A DNA stretch of 50,744 bases, from assembly GCA_003427395.1 (NCBI GenBank), contig BFEA01000566.1, positions 985,794 through 1,036,537 of the forward strand, read 5' to 3'. A program made the position numbers and the translations under genes. Below the pieces are notes generated by a model. It saw nothing but the letters and a program-made list of their open reading frames with translations, did no database searches and had not been told where the DNA came from. This document shows, one piece after another, positions 13,691 through 24,164 of the stretch (position 1 is the stretch's first letter; every line of letters begins with the position of its first letter). Source of the DNA: Chara braunii. Its lineage: Eukaryota > Streptophyta > Charophyceae > Charales > Characeae.

Positions 13691-13960
13691 GAATCTTTCT
13701 CATCCCTACTGCTACTGGTGTTTGTTTTTTGTTTTTTTCATCCCCATTGCTACGATTGTATCTTTTGTGTTTTTTTCATCCCCATTACTATTGGTGTTTT
13801 TTTTTTTTTTTTTTTCATCCTCGTTTTTTTTTTTTTTTTTTTTTTTTTCCATTCCTCACTGCTACTAGTAGGACCAACTTTTTTTCGCTTCGTGCTTGTA
13901 TTGTTTTGATGTTGTTTTCGATTTTTTTTACTCCCATTACTACTCGGAGGTATGTTTTTT
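13690..13960. repeat. Diverged ~55-bp minisatellite with poly-T runs
   Basis: The phrase TTTCATCCCCATTGCTAC and variants recur at about 50-60-bp spacing, separated by T-runs of 17-24. The overlapping Phe- or Lys-rich open frames are artefacts of this composition. Confidence 0.7.
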
Positions 13961-14905
13961 TTGCGTCTTTGCAATACCGATAGTTCGATCTTTTGTTCAG
14001 CGGAGGGAGACTACCAGCCCTTTCCCGTTGGGAAACGACACTCTTTTGAGTCACCCATATCGCAACAAGGCTATGGACGTTTGGTGGTGATATTGAGATG
14101 CATCCACAAGTGACCTTCTCCAGGAAACTCAAGAGTGAATTTTGAAAGAATTTTCAAGAGTCGAACCCCTTCATGTTCGGACCCCGAAAATTATACCGAA
14201 CGCCCATACGTATGGAGGTTGGCATGGGGACCTCCGTACGTATGGGCTGGTGACCCTGTATACGTCGAATCTGTACACGACGGGCTTTCACGTAGCCGGT
14301 AACAATATTCACGTAGGCGGGGGCGATGAAAAGATACCACCATATCTGGCCGGAACAAGGAGCACATTGCCCCTATCCCCCTGCCACAATTGCGACAGAG
14401 AGACCATATTGTCCCAACAAGAAATAATGTCCCAATTAGAGATATCACACTGCTGCCCAGCCAAAGGTCAAACCACCTCCAAATGAGTTTCCAGTCCTGT
14501 TTGAAAAATTCCTCCAATTCTCCATGATGTGGGCATAGGTCGGGGATGACACAACTACCATCTGTTAGAGGGGTGGTGACACTCCTGCCGATTCCCCTCT
14601 CGAATGGTAGCCAAGAGAGATGGGTTTCCCAACAACCAAATATACCTCGTGTTTATGATTCACAACTCCTGACTCATGAATGACAACCCAAGTGGTTGTA
14701 TTCATAAGCCTTAGATAGATGTTAACTTCAAGGCCCGTCTTTGTCACTTTCTCAAGCAGAACTGCATTGGTTCAGGTTGTCGGGGCAGGTCACACCGTCC
14801 TGTAACCTGCAGCTTGACTGTGAAGGGTTGGCCTGAGAACAAAAGTTTATCACATCACCACCGGGCAGGGCCGGTGGGTTCGCTCCTTGATCAAAGAGGC
14901 AATTC
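13961..14905. other. Intergenic; contains a GTACGTACGG-type tract also seen near 20.9 kb
   Basis: At 14200-14260 the words CCATACGTATGGAGG, GACCTCCGTACGTATGG and CTGGTGACCC occur. The inverse order of these words is found at 20858-20920. No gene is recognised; the 108-114-codon open frames overlap on opposite strands. Confidence 0.4.
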
Positions 14906-14909
14906 CGGA

Positions 14910-14985
14910 GGATTCATTGTATGCTCAGTTTGTTAGAGCACGGGCATCTCAAGGAACCAGTTTTGGGTTCGATCCCAATCGGCGT
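14910..14985 (+). repeat. tRNA-like sequence (possible SINE head or tRNA pseudogene)
   Basis: An A-box-like ATGCTCAGTTTGTTAGAGC is followed about 34 bp later by a B-box-like GGGTTCGATCCC. The acceptor arms do not pair, so this is not a functional tRNA gene as far as I can see. Confidence 0.55.
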
Positions 14986-15394
14986 CTACCGGTGGTGTGA
15001 ATGTACGAGATGGTGTTAGATTGACACCCCACAAGGTAGTCCTCCGGCCTAGCATAGCTGAGGTAGAACCTGAGACAGCAAGCCATTGATATATCCTAGG
15101 AGAGGTCGTGGGCTCAAGGTATAGCTGAAGGACTACATCTCATATCGCCTCTGCTAGGGATACGTTTGTGTTAGCATGATGCTTACGCCCGTCCCCAGTC
15201 TTCTGGGGAAGGTAGTGATGTCGCAGCAACCCCCTTGTGGGGAGGGGGGATTGTATTGGAATTGATAGGGGGTCAAGACAAAAGAGTAGACAACCTTTGG
15301 GGGAGGGGAATCCTCTTACCAATATTGCGAGAGCAAGGGGGGTGGGATGCTGGTGAGCACAAAATACATAACAACACACAATTCGACTGTAATA

Positions 15395-15975
15395 CAACCT
15401 TGATAGGTACTCAGGTTGCTCTAGAGTTGGCTTAGGTAAGACACTGCCTAGAGTGGCTCCGAGGAAACACTCGGTTCCGAAGTAGCCTAGAGTGACACAC
15501 AGGCTGGTCTAGAGTTGGATTACGTAATGACACTGCCCAGGGTGGCTATGTGAAAACATTTGTTTCCAGACTAGCCTGGAATGGTACCCATACCAACCAT
15601 AACACAACGCATAATCCTGATAGGCACCCGGGCTGGTCTAGAGTTGGCTTAGGTAAAACATTGCCTAAGGTGGTTCCGAGGAAACATTCGGTTCTGGACC
15701 GGCCTGGAGTGGCACAGAGGTTGGACGAGGTATAAAGTTGGCTTATGTAAGAAACTACCTAGGGTGACTCTGAGGAAACATTCGGTTTCGGACTAGCCTG
15801 AAGTGGCACATAGGTTGGTCTAGAGTTGGCTTAGGTAATGACACTGCCTAGGGTGGCTCCGTGGAAACATTCGGTTTCGGACTAGCTTGGAATGATACAC
15901 GTGTATCCCATGACACAACCGCAATAGGCACCCCGACAGGTTTAGAGTTGGCCTTGTTAAAACACTTGTGACATA
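15395..15975. repeat. ~100-bp minisatellite, block 1 (about six units)
   Basis: Units share GGTCTAGAGTTGGCTTAGG, then ACACTGCCTAGGGTGGC, then GAAACATTCGGTTTCGGAC. Some units carry an extra segment around CATAACACAACGC and ATAGGCACCC, so there are at least two unit types. The same satellite returns at 18675. Confidence 0.9.
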
Positions 15976-16118
15976 CCAGCTCTCATGTGTAAACGAACTT
16001 CTGAGACCCCATGTTTTCTGTCACTCTTTTGGGCTCGAAGTAGCTTTTTGTTGCTAGTTTCAAATGTATGGTTCCAATGGCCGCCATGACCCCTCAACTT
16101 CGAAGCATTTTTGTATCA

Positions 16119-16343
16119 TCATATTTTCTTATAAAGTTTACGTAGGACCTGTCCGCGCCTCAGTAGGCGCGTTGGAATTCGGTCCGACAGTGAGAATGTT
16201 TTTAATTTGCGAACACATTTTTTGACGATGTGTCTTTTCTCTTCAATATCGTTTAGAATTCGTTCCAAAAAGCCCATGAATCTTCTGCGGGAATAAAAAT
16301 CGACGTAGGAATTGACATGCTTTTCCTCGCTTAAAATTTCCAT
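16119..16343 (-). CDS. Hypothetical basic protein, 74 residues
   Basis: I do not recognise this protein. The open frame runs from an ATG at 16343 to a stop at 16119 and is rich in Arg, Lys and Glu, with an even spread of residue types unlike the low-complexity frames elsewhere. Visible words are YSRRRFMGFLERIL near residues 17-30 and a basic C-terminus ending LYKKI. There is no signal peptide, membrane segment or known motif. It lies between the two minisatellite blocks. It could be a genuine small gene, one exon of a larger gene, or chance. Confidence 0.25.
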   Translation of the reverse strand: MEILSEEKHVNSYVDFYSRRRFMGFLERILNDIEEKRHIVKKCVRKLKTFSLSDRIPTRLLRRGQVLRKLYKKI

Positions 16344-16762
16344 TCAAAATTTTCAATATTGAATTAGTTTTGAGGAATTGGGCAATTAGGCACGTCCTTA
16401 GTTAGACACGACATAACTGTTTTGTGTCTTTTTTTTTTTTTTCGTCAGCGCCATGCATGCAAGCTTCCCATGTCTCCTGCTGCATCTTAAACCATTTCTC
16501 ATTTTTCCTCCTTCGCGCGCTCTTTCTCTACCTGTAACTGTTTGCCTTCCCTTTATTCGCGTTTTTTCTCATTTTTGCTTCGACTACATCTTGGTCTTGC
16601 TTCACACTGTTTCTCGTCCTCTTCCTTTCCGTCATCATCTTTGTACAACAAAACCCTATCGATCCCCCAAGCCTTCGAGAAATTGCACGGTAGCATAAAA
16701 GGAGACTTTAATTTCTTCCACGTTACGATTTGATTGGCTGCAAAGTGACTTACACGGATCGA

Positions 16763-16885
16763 TATGGCTTTCCCAAGACGATCTCTCCTTCTCCTCTTCC
16801 TTCTCTACCCTTTTGTTTTTTCCCCTCCTCTCTCAACAATCTTATATTTCGTCTCCCACAACTATACAACCCACAAACGCATCTG
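16763..16885 (+). other. Short open frame with signal-peptide-like start
   Basis: An ATG at 16763 opens 40 codons beginning MAFPRRSLLLLFLLYPFVFS, which has the basic-then-hydrophobic layout of a signal peptide. The DNA here is CT-rich, which by itself yields Leu, Phe, Ser and Pro codons, so it may be an artefact. No good donor site links it to the candidate exon 45 bp downstream. Confidence 0.15.
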
Positions 16886-16927
16886 AAAAAGTCCCTCGAA
16901 ATCCATCAACCAGTTATACCGTTGTAG

Positions 16928-17029
16928 TGGCTAGATAAAGTGGTGATCAACGAGTCGAAAAGTCTTGACAAGACGACTGCGATTATACGAGGTTGTGTGT
17001 CGGATAGTCGCGACGGACTGCGGATCTGG
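16928..17029 (+). other. Candidate internal exon of an unknown gene (34 codons)
   Basis: A TTGTAG acceptor precedes 102 bp that are open in one frame (TGG CTA ... ATC TGG) and end directly at a GTGAGT donor, so the exon would be phase 0 at both ends. The encoded residues look protein-like (LDKVVINESKSLDKTT early, SDSRDGLRIW at the end). I do not recognise the family and cannot find the partner exons. Confidence 0.3.
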
Positions 17030-18674
17030 GTGAGTTGGCGTAATGATCGAGTTAGCGGGGTGACGAGCACTGAGGAATTGATGCATGGCACATGGCAGCC
17101 GGGATCGCCAGTGCCTAAGCAAGGAATGTGTGTGTATGGTTGTCTGGCTCAGGGTCCTGGCATAAGAGCAGAAAACCTTGCACCTTATTTTCTTGGGTTC
17201 TTTCTGTATGATTACTTTTTGAAGCTAAGTTGTCGCGATTCGCCAAGATTCTCTCTTGGTTTTATCGCGTGTATATTCTTCTTCTGTGAACGTATGATGG
17301 ATGAATGGTTGTAAACATGCGGTGTTGTATTGATGAATGCGGGTGTATATTTGTGCGTGGAACTTGGTCTCGTCAAGCTAGGATCTTTGAAGCACGAAGA
17401 CTGAAATTGGTCTGATTAGTTGAGATGTGCATCTCTTGCATTTGTGAGAGGTATGTGAGTTAGTCCGTTTTATTTACTTAGGACCCTTATCGGAAGGGTT
17501 TCTCTGCTTCTTTAACTGATTCACCTGGCTAGTTCTTCAACTGCTTTTAAAGAAGTAGCCAGAAACCTCACCACTTATTGATCGATCAAAGACGCACAAC
17601 TCTCATGATTTTTTATTCTTATCAGGTCGACATTCCTCCCTTCCTCTGCTCTGATCATCTCGTGAGTGGTCATTTTTTATGAGGATTCCACTTGAAAAGA
17701 TCTTCTTGATAACAGAATGGCTTTCCTGATAGTTTCTATTGATGTCATCTGAAGCTTTTTTTTTGTCCCCGCCATTTCCCCCACGTGAAATCAACTTGAA
17801 TGAATCCAGAAGAACGTCTTCCGGAACTCTTTCATTAACGTCCTAGGTAATTCCCCACCATTGTGGAACTCTAGGTGAGAAATTCAAGTACCAACATTGA
17901 GGCAGTCTTTAAAACCAATGAGAAGTTATCATTTTGTCTTGTGAATGGTTGATGCGTGTTTTTCGGCCATGTGGACTGAGTCAGTTGAACCATCGGGACG
18001 ACTACATCTCGAACCTCCTTGACCATGACCCTTCCCATGTAATGAGAAGGGCGGCCACTATCACTTTCCTTCTGAATCACATTGATCGAAATTTTTAAAC
18101 GTTGGTTTTGTGATTGTTGATACTCACTTTCCGCCTTATTCGGTTTTACTTCCCTTTAACGAGCTAATTGTCATTCTGTGGCCGACGGTTGCGTCCAATT
18201 GGCCTCACACTCTGTGCAGCGATTGTTGCCACACATATCGTTATCAATCCCAAGGGTTCAACTATCGAATACGTGGCGAAGAGGAATATAAGCAGAAGAC
18301 AGTGAGGTTGAGACCCTTCGATTCAAATTCAGAACTTTGTGACGAACGGCGTCGATCCCTCGTGCGAAACCGAGATCCGACGTTTGTCCCCCACCCCTTT
18401 CGACCCAAGAAGAGACGCTGCCCCGCACGTATCGAAGTCCAACGATACTTTTAAGATTAGATAAACAACGAGGAAGGACGCGCCTCCTTACCTCTTTCAC
18501 CTCTCGTCGCTCTATATTCGGAACTACACAGGGGATTTCAATTTTGTCTGTGTCCCCACACTCAATTTTCCAAAAAAAACTGGCACACCCCATTTTGTCT
18601 CTTTCTGGAGCCTTTTCTCGCTTTAGTAACTCCGACATAAGGAAAGTAGAGTAAGGAGTGAGGTTAAACGTCAT
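17030..18674. other. Unassigned interval between the satellite blocks
   Basis: Contains overlapping open frames of 69 (minus, 17871-18080), 114 (plus, 18110-18454) and 138 codons (minus, 18258-18674). Composition is more balanced than in the surrounding repeats, but I see no motif and no splice chain. It may hold parts of an unrecognised gene. Confidence 0.3.
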
Positions 18675-19060
18675 ACACTACACGGGGTGGCTCCGTGGAA
18701 ACATCCAGCTCCGCACTCGCCTAGAGTTGCACACATGATGGTCTAGAATTGACTTAAGTAATAACACTGCCCAGGGTGGCTTCGTGAAAACATTCGGTTT
18801 CGGACAAGCCTGGAATAATACACGTACAAACCATGATACAACCCCAATAGGCACCCAGAATGGTCAAGAGTTCGCTTAGGTAAGATACTGCTTAGGGTGG
18901 CTTCATGGAAACATTTGTTTCCGGACAAGTCTGGAGTGACACACAGGCTGGTCTAGAGTTGGCTTAGGTAAGACACTCCCTAGATAGCTCAATGAAAATA
19001 TTCGGTTCTGAACGAGCATGGAATGATAACTATAAATACCAACTATAATACGACATAATT
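18675..19060. repeat. ~100-bp minisatellite, block 2 (about four units)
   Basis: Same unit as 15395-15975, with shared GGTCTAGAGTTGGCTTAGG and GGGTGGCTTCGTG(A/G)AAACATT phrases, in the same orientation. It is separated from block 1 by about 2.7 kb of unrelated sequence. Confidence 0.9.
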
Positions 19061-19966
19061 GAATGAACAAGGAAGGTGGGCCAAAGGTTTTTCCTAACAG
19101 GAATCGACCCTGCAGCGAAATGGTGCGGGTTACGTGACTGATAACCTTGCCCCATCAATATCAATCAGACAACAAGAGACGGTTAACGGGGGCCCAAATA
19201 TTCGCCGTTTTCGTTGGCAATTGCGGTGCGAATTTCCTCAAAAATTTTAAAAGCAAACGATATGAGACGATAGTGCAAACATCAAAAAAGGAAACAAGCC
19301 AAAAAAACGAAAATAAAAATAAAAAAACACTGTGAAACCCGAACACAACGACACTTTCCGTGTCAAAATGAAGCGTCCAACGAATTCAACAAAATGCCAG
19401 TTTTTCATTCTTGATCCAAACATGTCAAAACTGCACACATGACGTACCCTAAAGCACATATATATCACACAAAAAGAAAAACAAGAAAAAAAGCAAAAAA
19501 TCAGCACAATGTGACAGTTTCAGTGCAAATCGGTGCAAAATTCGTCAAAAATAACACCCTTGGTTAACCACGTATGCCAGACAACTGGAATAACACGAAA
19601 AACCTTAATACAACAATGGTAGGCTACGCTAGAAACATGTCGTCTGGGTGGGGTTAGGGGCTGTCTGACCAACCCGGGTTGCTACTCATAGGAAAAAATA
19701 AGAGTGTATGAGACGATTATGCTTGGCAACCGAAGTACGCGTGCGCCAGGGCTCGTTCGATAGTGTTTCAACTACGGTTGAGAAAAGTAGTGTTGGCCTA
19801 CCGTTAGTGCTTACAATTAGTCTCTGGTATATCCGAGGTAGGGCTAACAAGTACCCCTATTGATGGGGGAGCAGGGGTTACACTAAGGAAGCAGAAAGAT
19901 GATTATGTAATGTGGGGGGTGGGTCATGTGACCTTCCCACCCCCCCTGAAAAAAAATGGCAATACC
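19061..19966. other. Intergenic; weak tRNA-like B box near 19.1 kb
   Basis: On the minus strand near 19090-19155 a D-arm-like GGTTATCAGTCACGTAACC precedes a B-box-like GGGTCGATTCCTG. It could be a decayed tRNA-derived repeat. I see nothing else. Confidence 0.3.
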
Positions 19967-20234
19967 GAATAAAAATCTCCAAAGATGGAGGTGTCAAAAC
20001 ATGCTCGCCCACTTAGTATTTTGTTTTTTTTTTTTACTTTTTACTTTTTTTTTAAACTTTATTTTAGGGCCTAAACAATTCTATTAGTTTTTGAATTTTT
20101 TTTCACGAGTTTTGTATTACGTGAAGTACACATCTGTGAATTTTCAGGGTATTTCATTAGGCCAAAAATAAAATAAAAATTGTCAATGATGACGGTGTCA
20201 AAAATAGTTTTTACACTCACTAATTTTAATCCTC

Positions 20235-20528
20235 TAATTTCCTAGGCTACCAGCCGTGCCGCCCGGGTCCCGAGTGGTCAGCCCGTGCAAGGACCAAGGA
20301 AGGTCCTATAAAAAAAAATTAATAATAATAAAAAAACAAAATCCGAAAAATATCTATGTTATGTAAAAAATTAAATTGAACAACTTTTATCCCAGGGTCA
20401 CATCAAAATTTTTCACCAAATTTAGAATAAAAATTAAAATGTAAAAATATTATTTTTATTTTTATTTACTTTTATTTTTTTGGCCTGGCCGAGCAAGTGA
20501 CCCCAGGCCACTCTGGTAGCCTAGCTAA
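20235..20528. mobile_element. AT-rich element with GC-rich ends, copy 2 (inverted relative to copy 1)
   Basis: One end carries AGCCCGTGCAAGGACC and the other GAGCAAGTGACCCC, then GGCCACTCTGGTAGCC. These are the reverse complements of the ends at 8335-8695. The interior is poly-A/T-rich and non-coding. Confidence 0.6.
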
Positions 20529-20798
20529 TTTCTGTTTTTATTTTTTTCTCAATTTTTTTATTTGTATTTATTTTTCGTATTTAATTTTTATTTCAAATGT
20601 GATAAGGAATTTGGATGTAATGCTTACGTCGGGCCCGCTTCCGGGGTTTGATATTAATAAAGATTGATCTTCTAAGAAAAAAAATAAAAGAAATTGTTAT
20701 TTATTGTAATTTTATGCATAACAATTTTTTTTCATATTTTTTAAATTTAGTTTTTTTTTTTTTTTTTTTCCTGTGTTTGGCTCGTCTCGAACGTCGTT

Positions 20799-20802
<4 letters not shown>

Positions 20803-20860
<58 letters not shown>
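20803..20860. repeat. (TA)n microsatellite flanked by inverted words
   Basis: About 58 bp of alternating TA, bounded by TTACCC on the left and GGGTCA on the right, so the whole can fold back on itself. A shorter TA run next to GGTTACC occurs at 21657-21676. Confidence 0.85.
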
Positions 20861-20863
<3 letters not shown>

Positions 20864-21441
20864 CACCAGCCTGTACGTACGGAGGTCCCCGGGAAGGGTC
20901 CCGTACGTGGTCCGAACCCAACGGCGTTTGGCCCCCGCCAAAAATTATTTCGGGGCCTAAAAATAATTATTTTTTTCGAAACGTTTTTTTTGTGAGTTCC
21001 CTATGATGTGAGGTACATGCCTGTAAATTTTCAAGTCATTTGACTAAGCCAATAAGAATTAAAAATCGCCAAAGATAGTGGTGTCAAAACGTGCTCGCCC
21101 ATAAAGTTTTTCACTTTTTACTTTTTGTTTTCACTTTGGTTTTTCACTTTTTACTTTTTGTTTTCACTTTAGTTCGGGGTCTAAATAATTTTATTATTTT
21201 TTTAAACTTTTTTAGTGAGTTTTGTATTATGTGAAGTACACATCTGTACATTTTCAGGGCATTTAGCTATGCAAAAGAAAAAGTGAAAAATCGCCAAAGA
21301 TGGCGGTGTCGAAAACATGCTCGCGCACTCACTAAATTTAATACTCTTTTTATTTTTAATTAATTTTTATTATTAGTATTTGTTTTTCGTATTTTATTTT
21401 TATTTCAAATTTGGTAAGGAATTCTGATGTAATGCTCAGGC

Positions 21442-21521
21442 NNNNNNNNNNNNNNNNNNNNNNNNNNNNNNNNNNNNNNNNNNNNNNNNNNNNNNNNNNN
21501 NNNNNNNNNNNNNNNNNNNNN
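21442..21521. other. Assembly gap (80 Ns)
   Basis: Run of N. It sits inside AT-rich repeats, so open frames crossing it have no meaning and distances across it are uncertain. Confidence 1.
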
Positions 21522-21684
21522 TCTTTTGATTTTTTTGATTTTTTTTTTTTTTTTTTTTTTTTTGTCTGCGTTCGGCCCAAACGGCCGAAGGCATCACCAA
21601 GGGGTCCCATACGTTCGGGCGTTCGGGTTCGGGTGTTCGGCCCGTCCCGAACGCTGGTTACCATATATATATATATCGTCGCAA

Positions 21685-21894
21685 ATGAACGTCCTACAAT
21701 CGTTATGGGCCTGCAACCGGCATGCTCTCTGTCGTGCATGCTTCAAAGGTATAATTAATGCTAGTTGTCCTGACTCCTGTTGTGACGAAGTTGCTTACCT
21801 GAATGGTTTTCGTCCTATAGATCAGCGCGAGGGTTGCTACCATCGCCCCCATCCTTATGATATTTGTCCTATCTGGTGTGAGGGTCTGACTTAG
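21685..21894 (+). other. Cysteine-rich open tail of about 70 codons
   Basis: In the frame ending at the stop at 21892-21894 the residues are rich in Cys and His: CNRHALCRACF early, then CPDSCCDEV, then HPYDICPIWC near the end. The arrangement suggests metal binding, but I recognise no family. The upstream part of the frame runs into poly-T and the gap, so no start can be assigned. An overlapping open frame exists on the minus strand. Confidence 0.2.
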
Positions 21895-21897
21895 ACG

Positions 21898-22225
21898 TAC
21901 CTTGCACCCTAACAAAAATGTGGAGGTGCGCTGAAAAAAGTGTACAAGAATGTGCAAAGGTGGGAAACCCTTCACAAAACTGCAAAACTGTGAATAATAC
22001 AGTAAAAGAAGAACATAAGGTTTTAGTCATTTTGCTTTGTTTCTACCCTGCACCCTAACACACTCAAAGAGAAAGTCTGAAGGGTGAAAATAAAAATAAA
22101 AAGTGAAGAAGGAAGTGCAGGTGTGCTGAAAAGCGAACATGGTAGACTCTTCACAAAAACTGTAAAACTGTGAAAGAAAGAAGAATGCAGTAAAAGAAAG
22201 AAGATGTTTGTGTCACCCTTTTTTC
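21898..22225. repeat. ~165-bp tandem duplication, diverged
   Basis: The words TGCACCCTAACA, GAGGTGCGCTGAAAA or CAGGTGTGCTGAAAA, CTTCACAAAAACTG, then a purine-rich GTAAAAGAA(A)GAA tract occur in the same order twice. Confidence 0.75.
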
Positions 22226-22888
22226 TTTTTTTCTCCCTCTGCCTATCGATTTTCCTTTTCTGCTCCTCTCTTCCTTGTGTTTAGCACCTCTCCCTTCACT
22301 CTGCCTCTTTCCCATAGTGTGCAAGTGGGCTGTTAGGGCATATGGGGATGGGGCCAGCTCGTGCTCAACTTCATCAATGTGGCAGCCTTGTACGTTAGAG
22401 GCACGGTGGAGGAGTTGAACCACCAGTACTTGGCCCATGCATCGGCCGTGGCGCTTCCCCGTTAACGCGCCGCGCCTTTAGGGCTTTGGGGTACCAGACG
22501 ACAATGGTTGGAGGCGCCAGCCAAAACGAAATCAAAAAGTTGCGTTGGTGGTTCGTCGAAACTAGGCGCACAGGGTGCCCCCAGGCTCGACATACATAGC
22601 TGGGCCAAGTACTGGTGGTTTCCTGCAGAAAATGGCCAGGTTCATGGTTTGCTATAATAGTAACGAGTGTATTTGCCACCTTTCGTGGGCAGATGCACTC
22701 GTTTGGTTTTCATTTCGTGTGCGGTGCGGCGAGGCCCTGTTTTGTGTCATTCTAGTTTGTCTCTCTTTGCCTGTTTGTCCTTTCATTTTTCTTTTCTTCA
22801 CTCATCTTATTTCTTCTTCAACTTCACATGCTTACGCTCTTAGTCAATAGGTCTGTGACTATCTATTTATGTATCTATCTATCTATCT
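22226..22888. other. Intergenic, no gene recognised
   Basis: Pyrimidine-rich and GC-mixed sequence ending in an ATCT microsatellite at about 22860-22895, next to the first hammerhead element. Open frames of 91-95 codons show no motif. Confidence 0.4.
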
Positions 22889-22892
22889 ATCT

Positions 22893-23030
22893 ATATATCG
22901 TCACAAACAGAACTGCCCGGTAAAACCGTAGGCAGAGAGAGAGAAGAGGAGAACAAACGAGGGGCTGTGGCAAACTGTTTCGTCGGAGTTTCACCGACTC
23001 ATCAGGAGGATGCACGCTGTAGGGGCCCAC
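22893..23030 (-). mobile_element. Hammerhead-bearing repeat element, copy 1
   Basis: On the minus strand it runs from the hammerhead core, through CACAGCCCCTCGTTTG and a pyrimidine-rich TCTTCTCTCTCTC tract, to a hairpin (CTGCC..CGGT..ACCG..GGCAG, plus-strand 22913-22935), and ends TGTGACGATATATAG next to a short-repeat tract. The same order occurs in the copies at 25951 and 26421. It lies about 1.4 kb upstream of the lipoyl-gene start codon. Confidence 0.75.
22973..23021 (-). ncRNA. Hammerhead ribozyme motif, copy 1 (core intact, cleavage arm lost)
   Basis: Read on the minus strand: CTGATGA, then a perfect stem II (GTCGG, loop, CCGAC), then CGAAAC with the AGTTTG strand of stem III. Upstream, only the 3' half of stem I (CCTC) is clear. 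The partner strand of stem III with the cleavage site is not present, so this copy should not self-cleave. Confidence 0.75.
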
Positions 23031-23134
23031 TTGTCGGCAGGGCTTTTCAGTCCTGGCCGTCGATTAGGAATCTCTATGACCCCAAACGAAGAATCTTCGG
23101 GAGGGGCGGGGCGGGCGCGCATCAGTGGTTTCTT

Positions 23135-23310
23135 CCGCTGAGTTATACCGTCCAGACCCCTAGGAAATCACTCACAAGGCTCGCCGTGTTTCCACTCACG
23201 CTCCCCTCTCGCGCTGTATGCCGCTGCTATACCGTCCAGACCCCTCGCAAATCACCCACAAGCCCCGCCTTTTTCGCGTTTGTTTTCACTCCCGGTCCCC
23301 TGTCGTGCAC
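23135..23310. repeat. ~80-bp tandem duplication upstream of the lipoyl gene
   Basis: TATACCGTCCAGACCCCT followed by a (A/C)(G)GAAATCAC(T/C)CACAAG word occurs twice, each followed by a pyrimidine-rich tail ending TCCCCT and GC-rich sequence. Confidence 0.7.
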
Positions 23311-23639
23311 TTTTGCCGCTGCTTTTGGTGGTTCCCTCGATTCTGCCGATTTCCGCGTCATTTTCCTGACAAGAACTCCTGCGGTGCGCTCTCGCGCAAT
23401 TGGCTTGGAAAGAGTGACGTGGACGAGGAGTTCGCATCTGCGCCACTAGCTCCCCCGCCCTCCCTCGATACGTCGTTTTCGTTTGGTGCCAGTCCGTCTG
23501 CGGCAACAGTGGCGGGGACGATTCTTTTCCTTTTCCTTTCTCTTTCTTTCTTTTGTTAGTGATGAGTTCTTCCCCCTTTCGTTTTCATTTCTTTTTTTCT
23601 GATCTGAATGTTTCGCATTTCATCCCGCTCTTTTTTTGG

Positions 23640-23745
23640 AGAAGCCACCCGCCTGTCTTGCTGGAGATGCGAAGGGAATCGAACACTGGACCCGCTGGTA
23701 ATCAATAGGTGTAAGCCTGCAGCGGAGCCATACAGCCCGCCACGC
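23640..23745 (-). repeat. Degenerate tRNA-like sequence
   Basis: The minus strand carries a B-box-like GTGTTCGATTCCC, preceded by an arm-like GGCTTACACC...GGTC region. The cloverleaf does not close well. It could be a decayed tRNA-derived SINE. Confidence 0.35.
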
Positions 23746-23798
23746 GAGATTCGTCAACGATAGTTTCTTTTTTTTTTTTTTCTGTTTTGTGGGAGTGT

Positions 23799-23925
23799 GG
23801 GCCTCGCTCCACTACTCTCCACATGCACGAAAGACAAAATATGGCGGTGTATCTTTCCATATTCTTGCGAAGGATTCATTTTCATTCATTTCGCACATTT
23901 TTTCGAGAGTGGTGGAGCGAGGCCC
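23799..23925. mobile_element. MITE family B, complete copy
   Basis: Terminal inverted repeats GGGCCTCGCTCCACTACTC and GAGAGTGGTGGAGCGAGGCC flank a shared interior (ATGCACGAAAGAC, AATATGGCGGTGTATC, GATTCATTTTCATT). Other copies are at 28740, 31925 (partial) and 37608. It is non-coding. Confidence 0.85.
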
Positions 23926-24164
23926 TTTGTTTCCCTCCGCAGGAGTGACGTGGGATCTCCGGACTCTCCCGCCGTTCTGCTCTCTCTCCCCTCTCTCACC
24001 TCTCTGTCCCTCCTGTCTCTCTGATTATACCATCAACTACGGTGCTACTATTAATGGTGGTGGAAGTGGTTGGGGGCGAAGTGTGAACGAGCGATTCTCC
24101 GTTGGTGTTTTTATTTTCCCTTCTCTCAGCCGTCGACTGACGAGATTCCTCCGGTATGCTTGGA

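Larger units (their letters stand above)
19967..21345. repeat. AT-rich dispersed repeat, three partial copies
   Basis: The phrase CCAAAGATGG(A/C)GGTGTC followed by AAAACATGCTCGCCCAC occurs near 19979, 21070 and 21294. Each is associated with GGGCCTAAA or GGTCTAAATAATT, and with GAAGTACACATCTGT or GAGGTACATGCCTGT words. Copies run in the same direction and are interrupted by other repeats. Confidence 0.75.

Noticed and set aside
14910-14985. Functional tRNA gene
   Set aside because: A and B boxes are present but the acceptor and anticodon stems do not pair.
21356-21758. Open frames of 115-127 codons near 21.4-21.7 kb
   Set aside because: They run through 80 Ns and a poly-T tract.
22967-23449. 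160-codon open frame
   Set aside because: Its start overlaps the hammerhead element on the other strand and the rest covers a GC-rich tandem duplication upstream of the lipoyl gene. No motif is seen.
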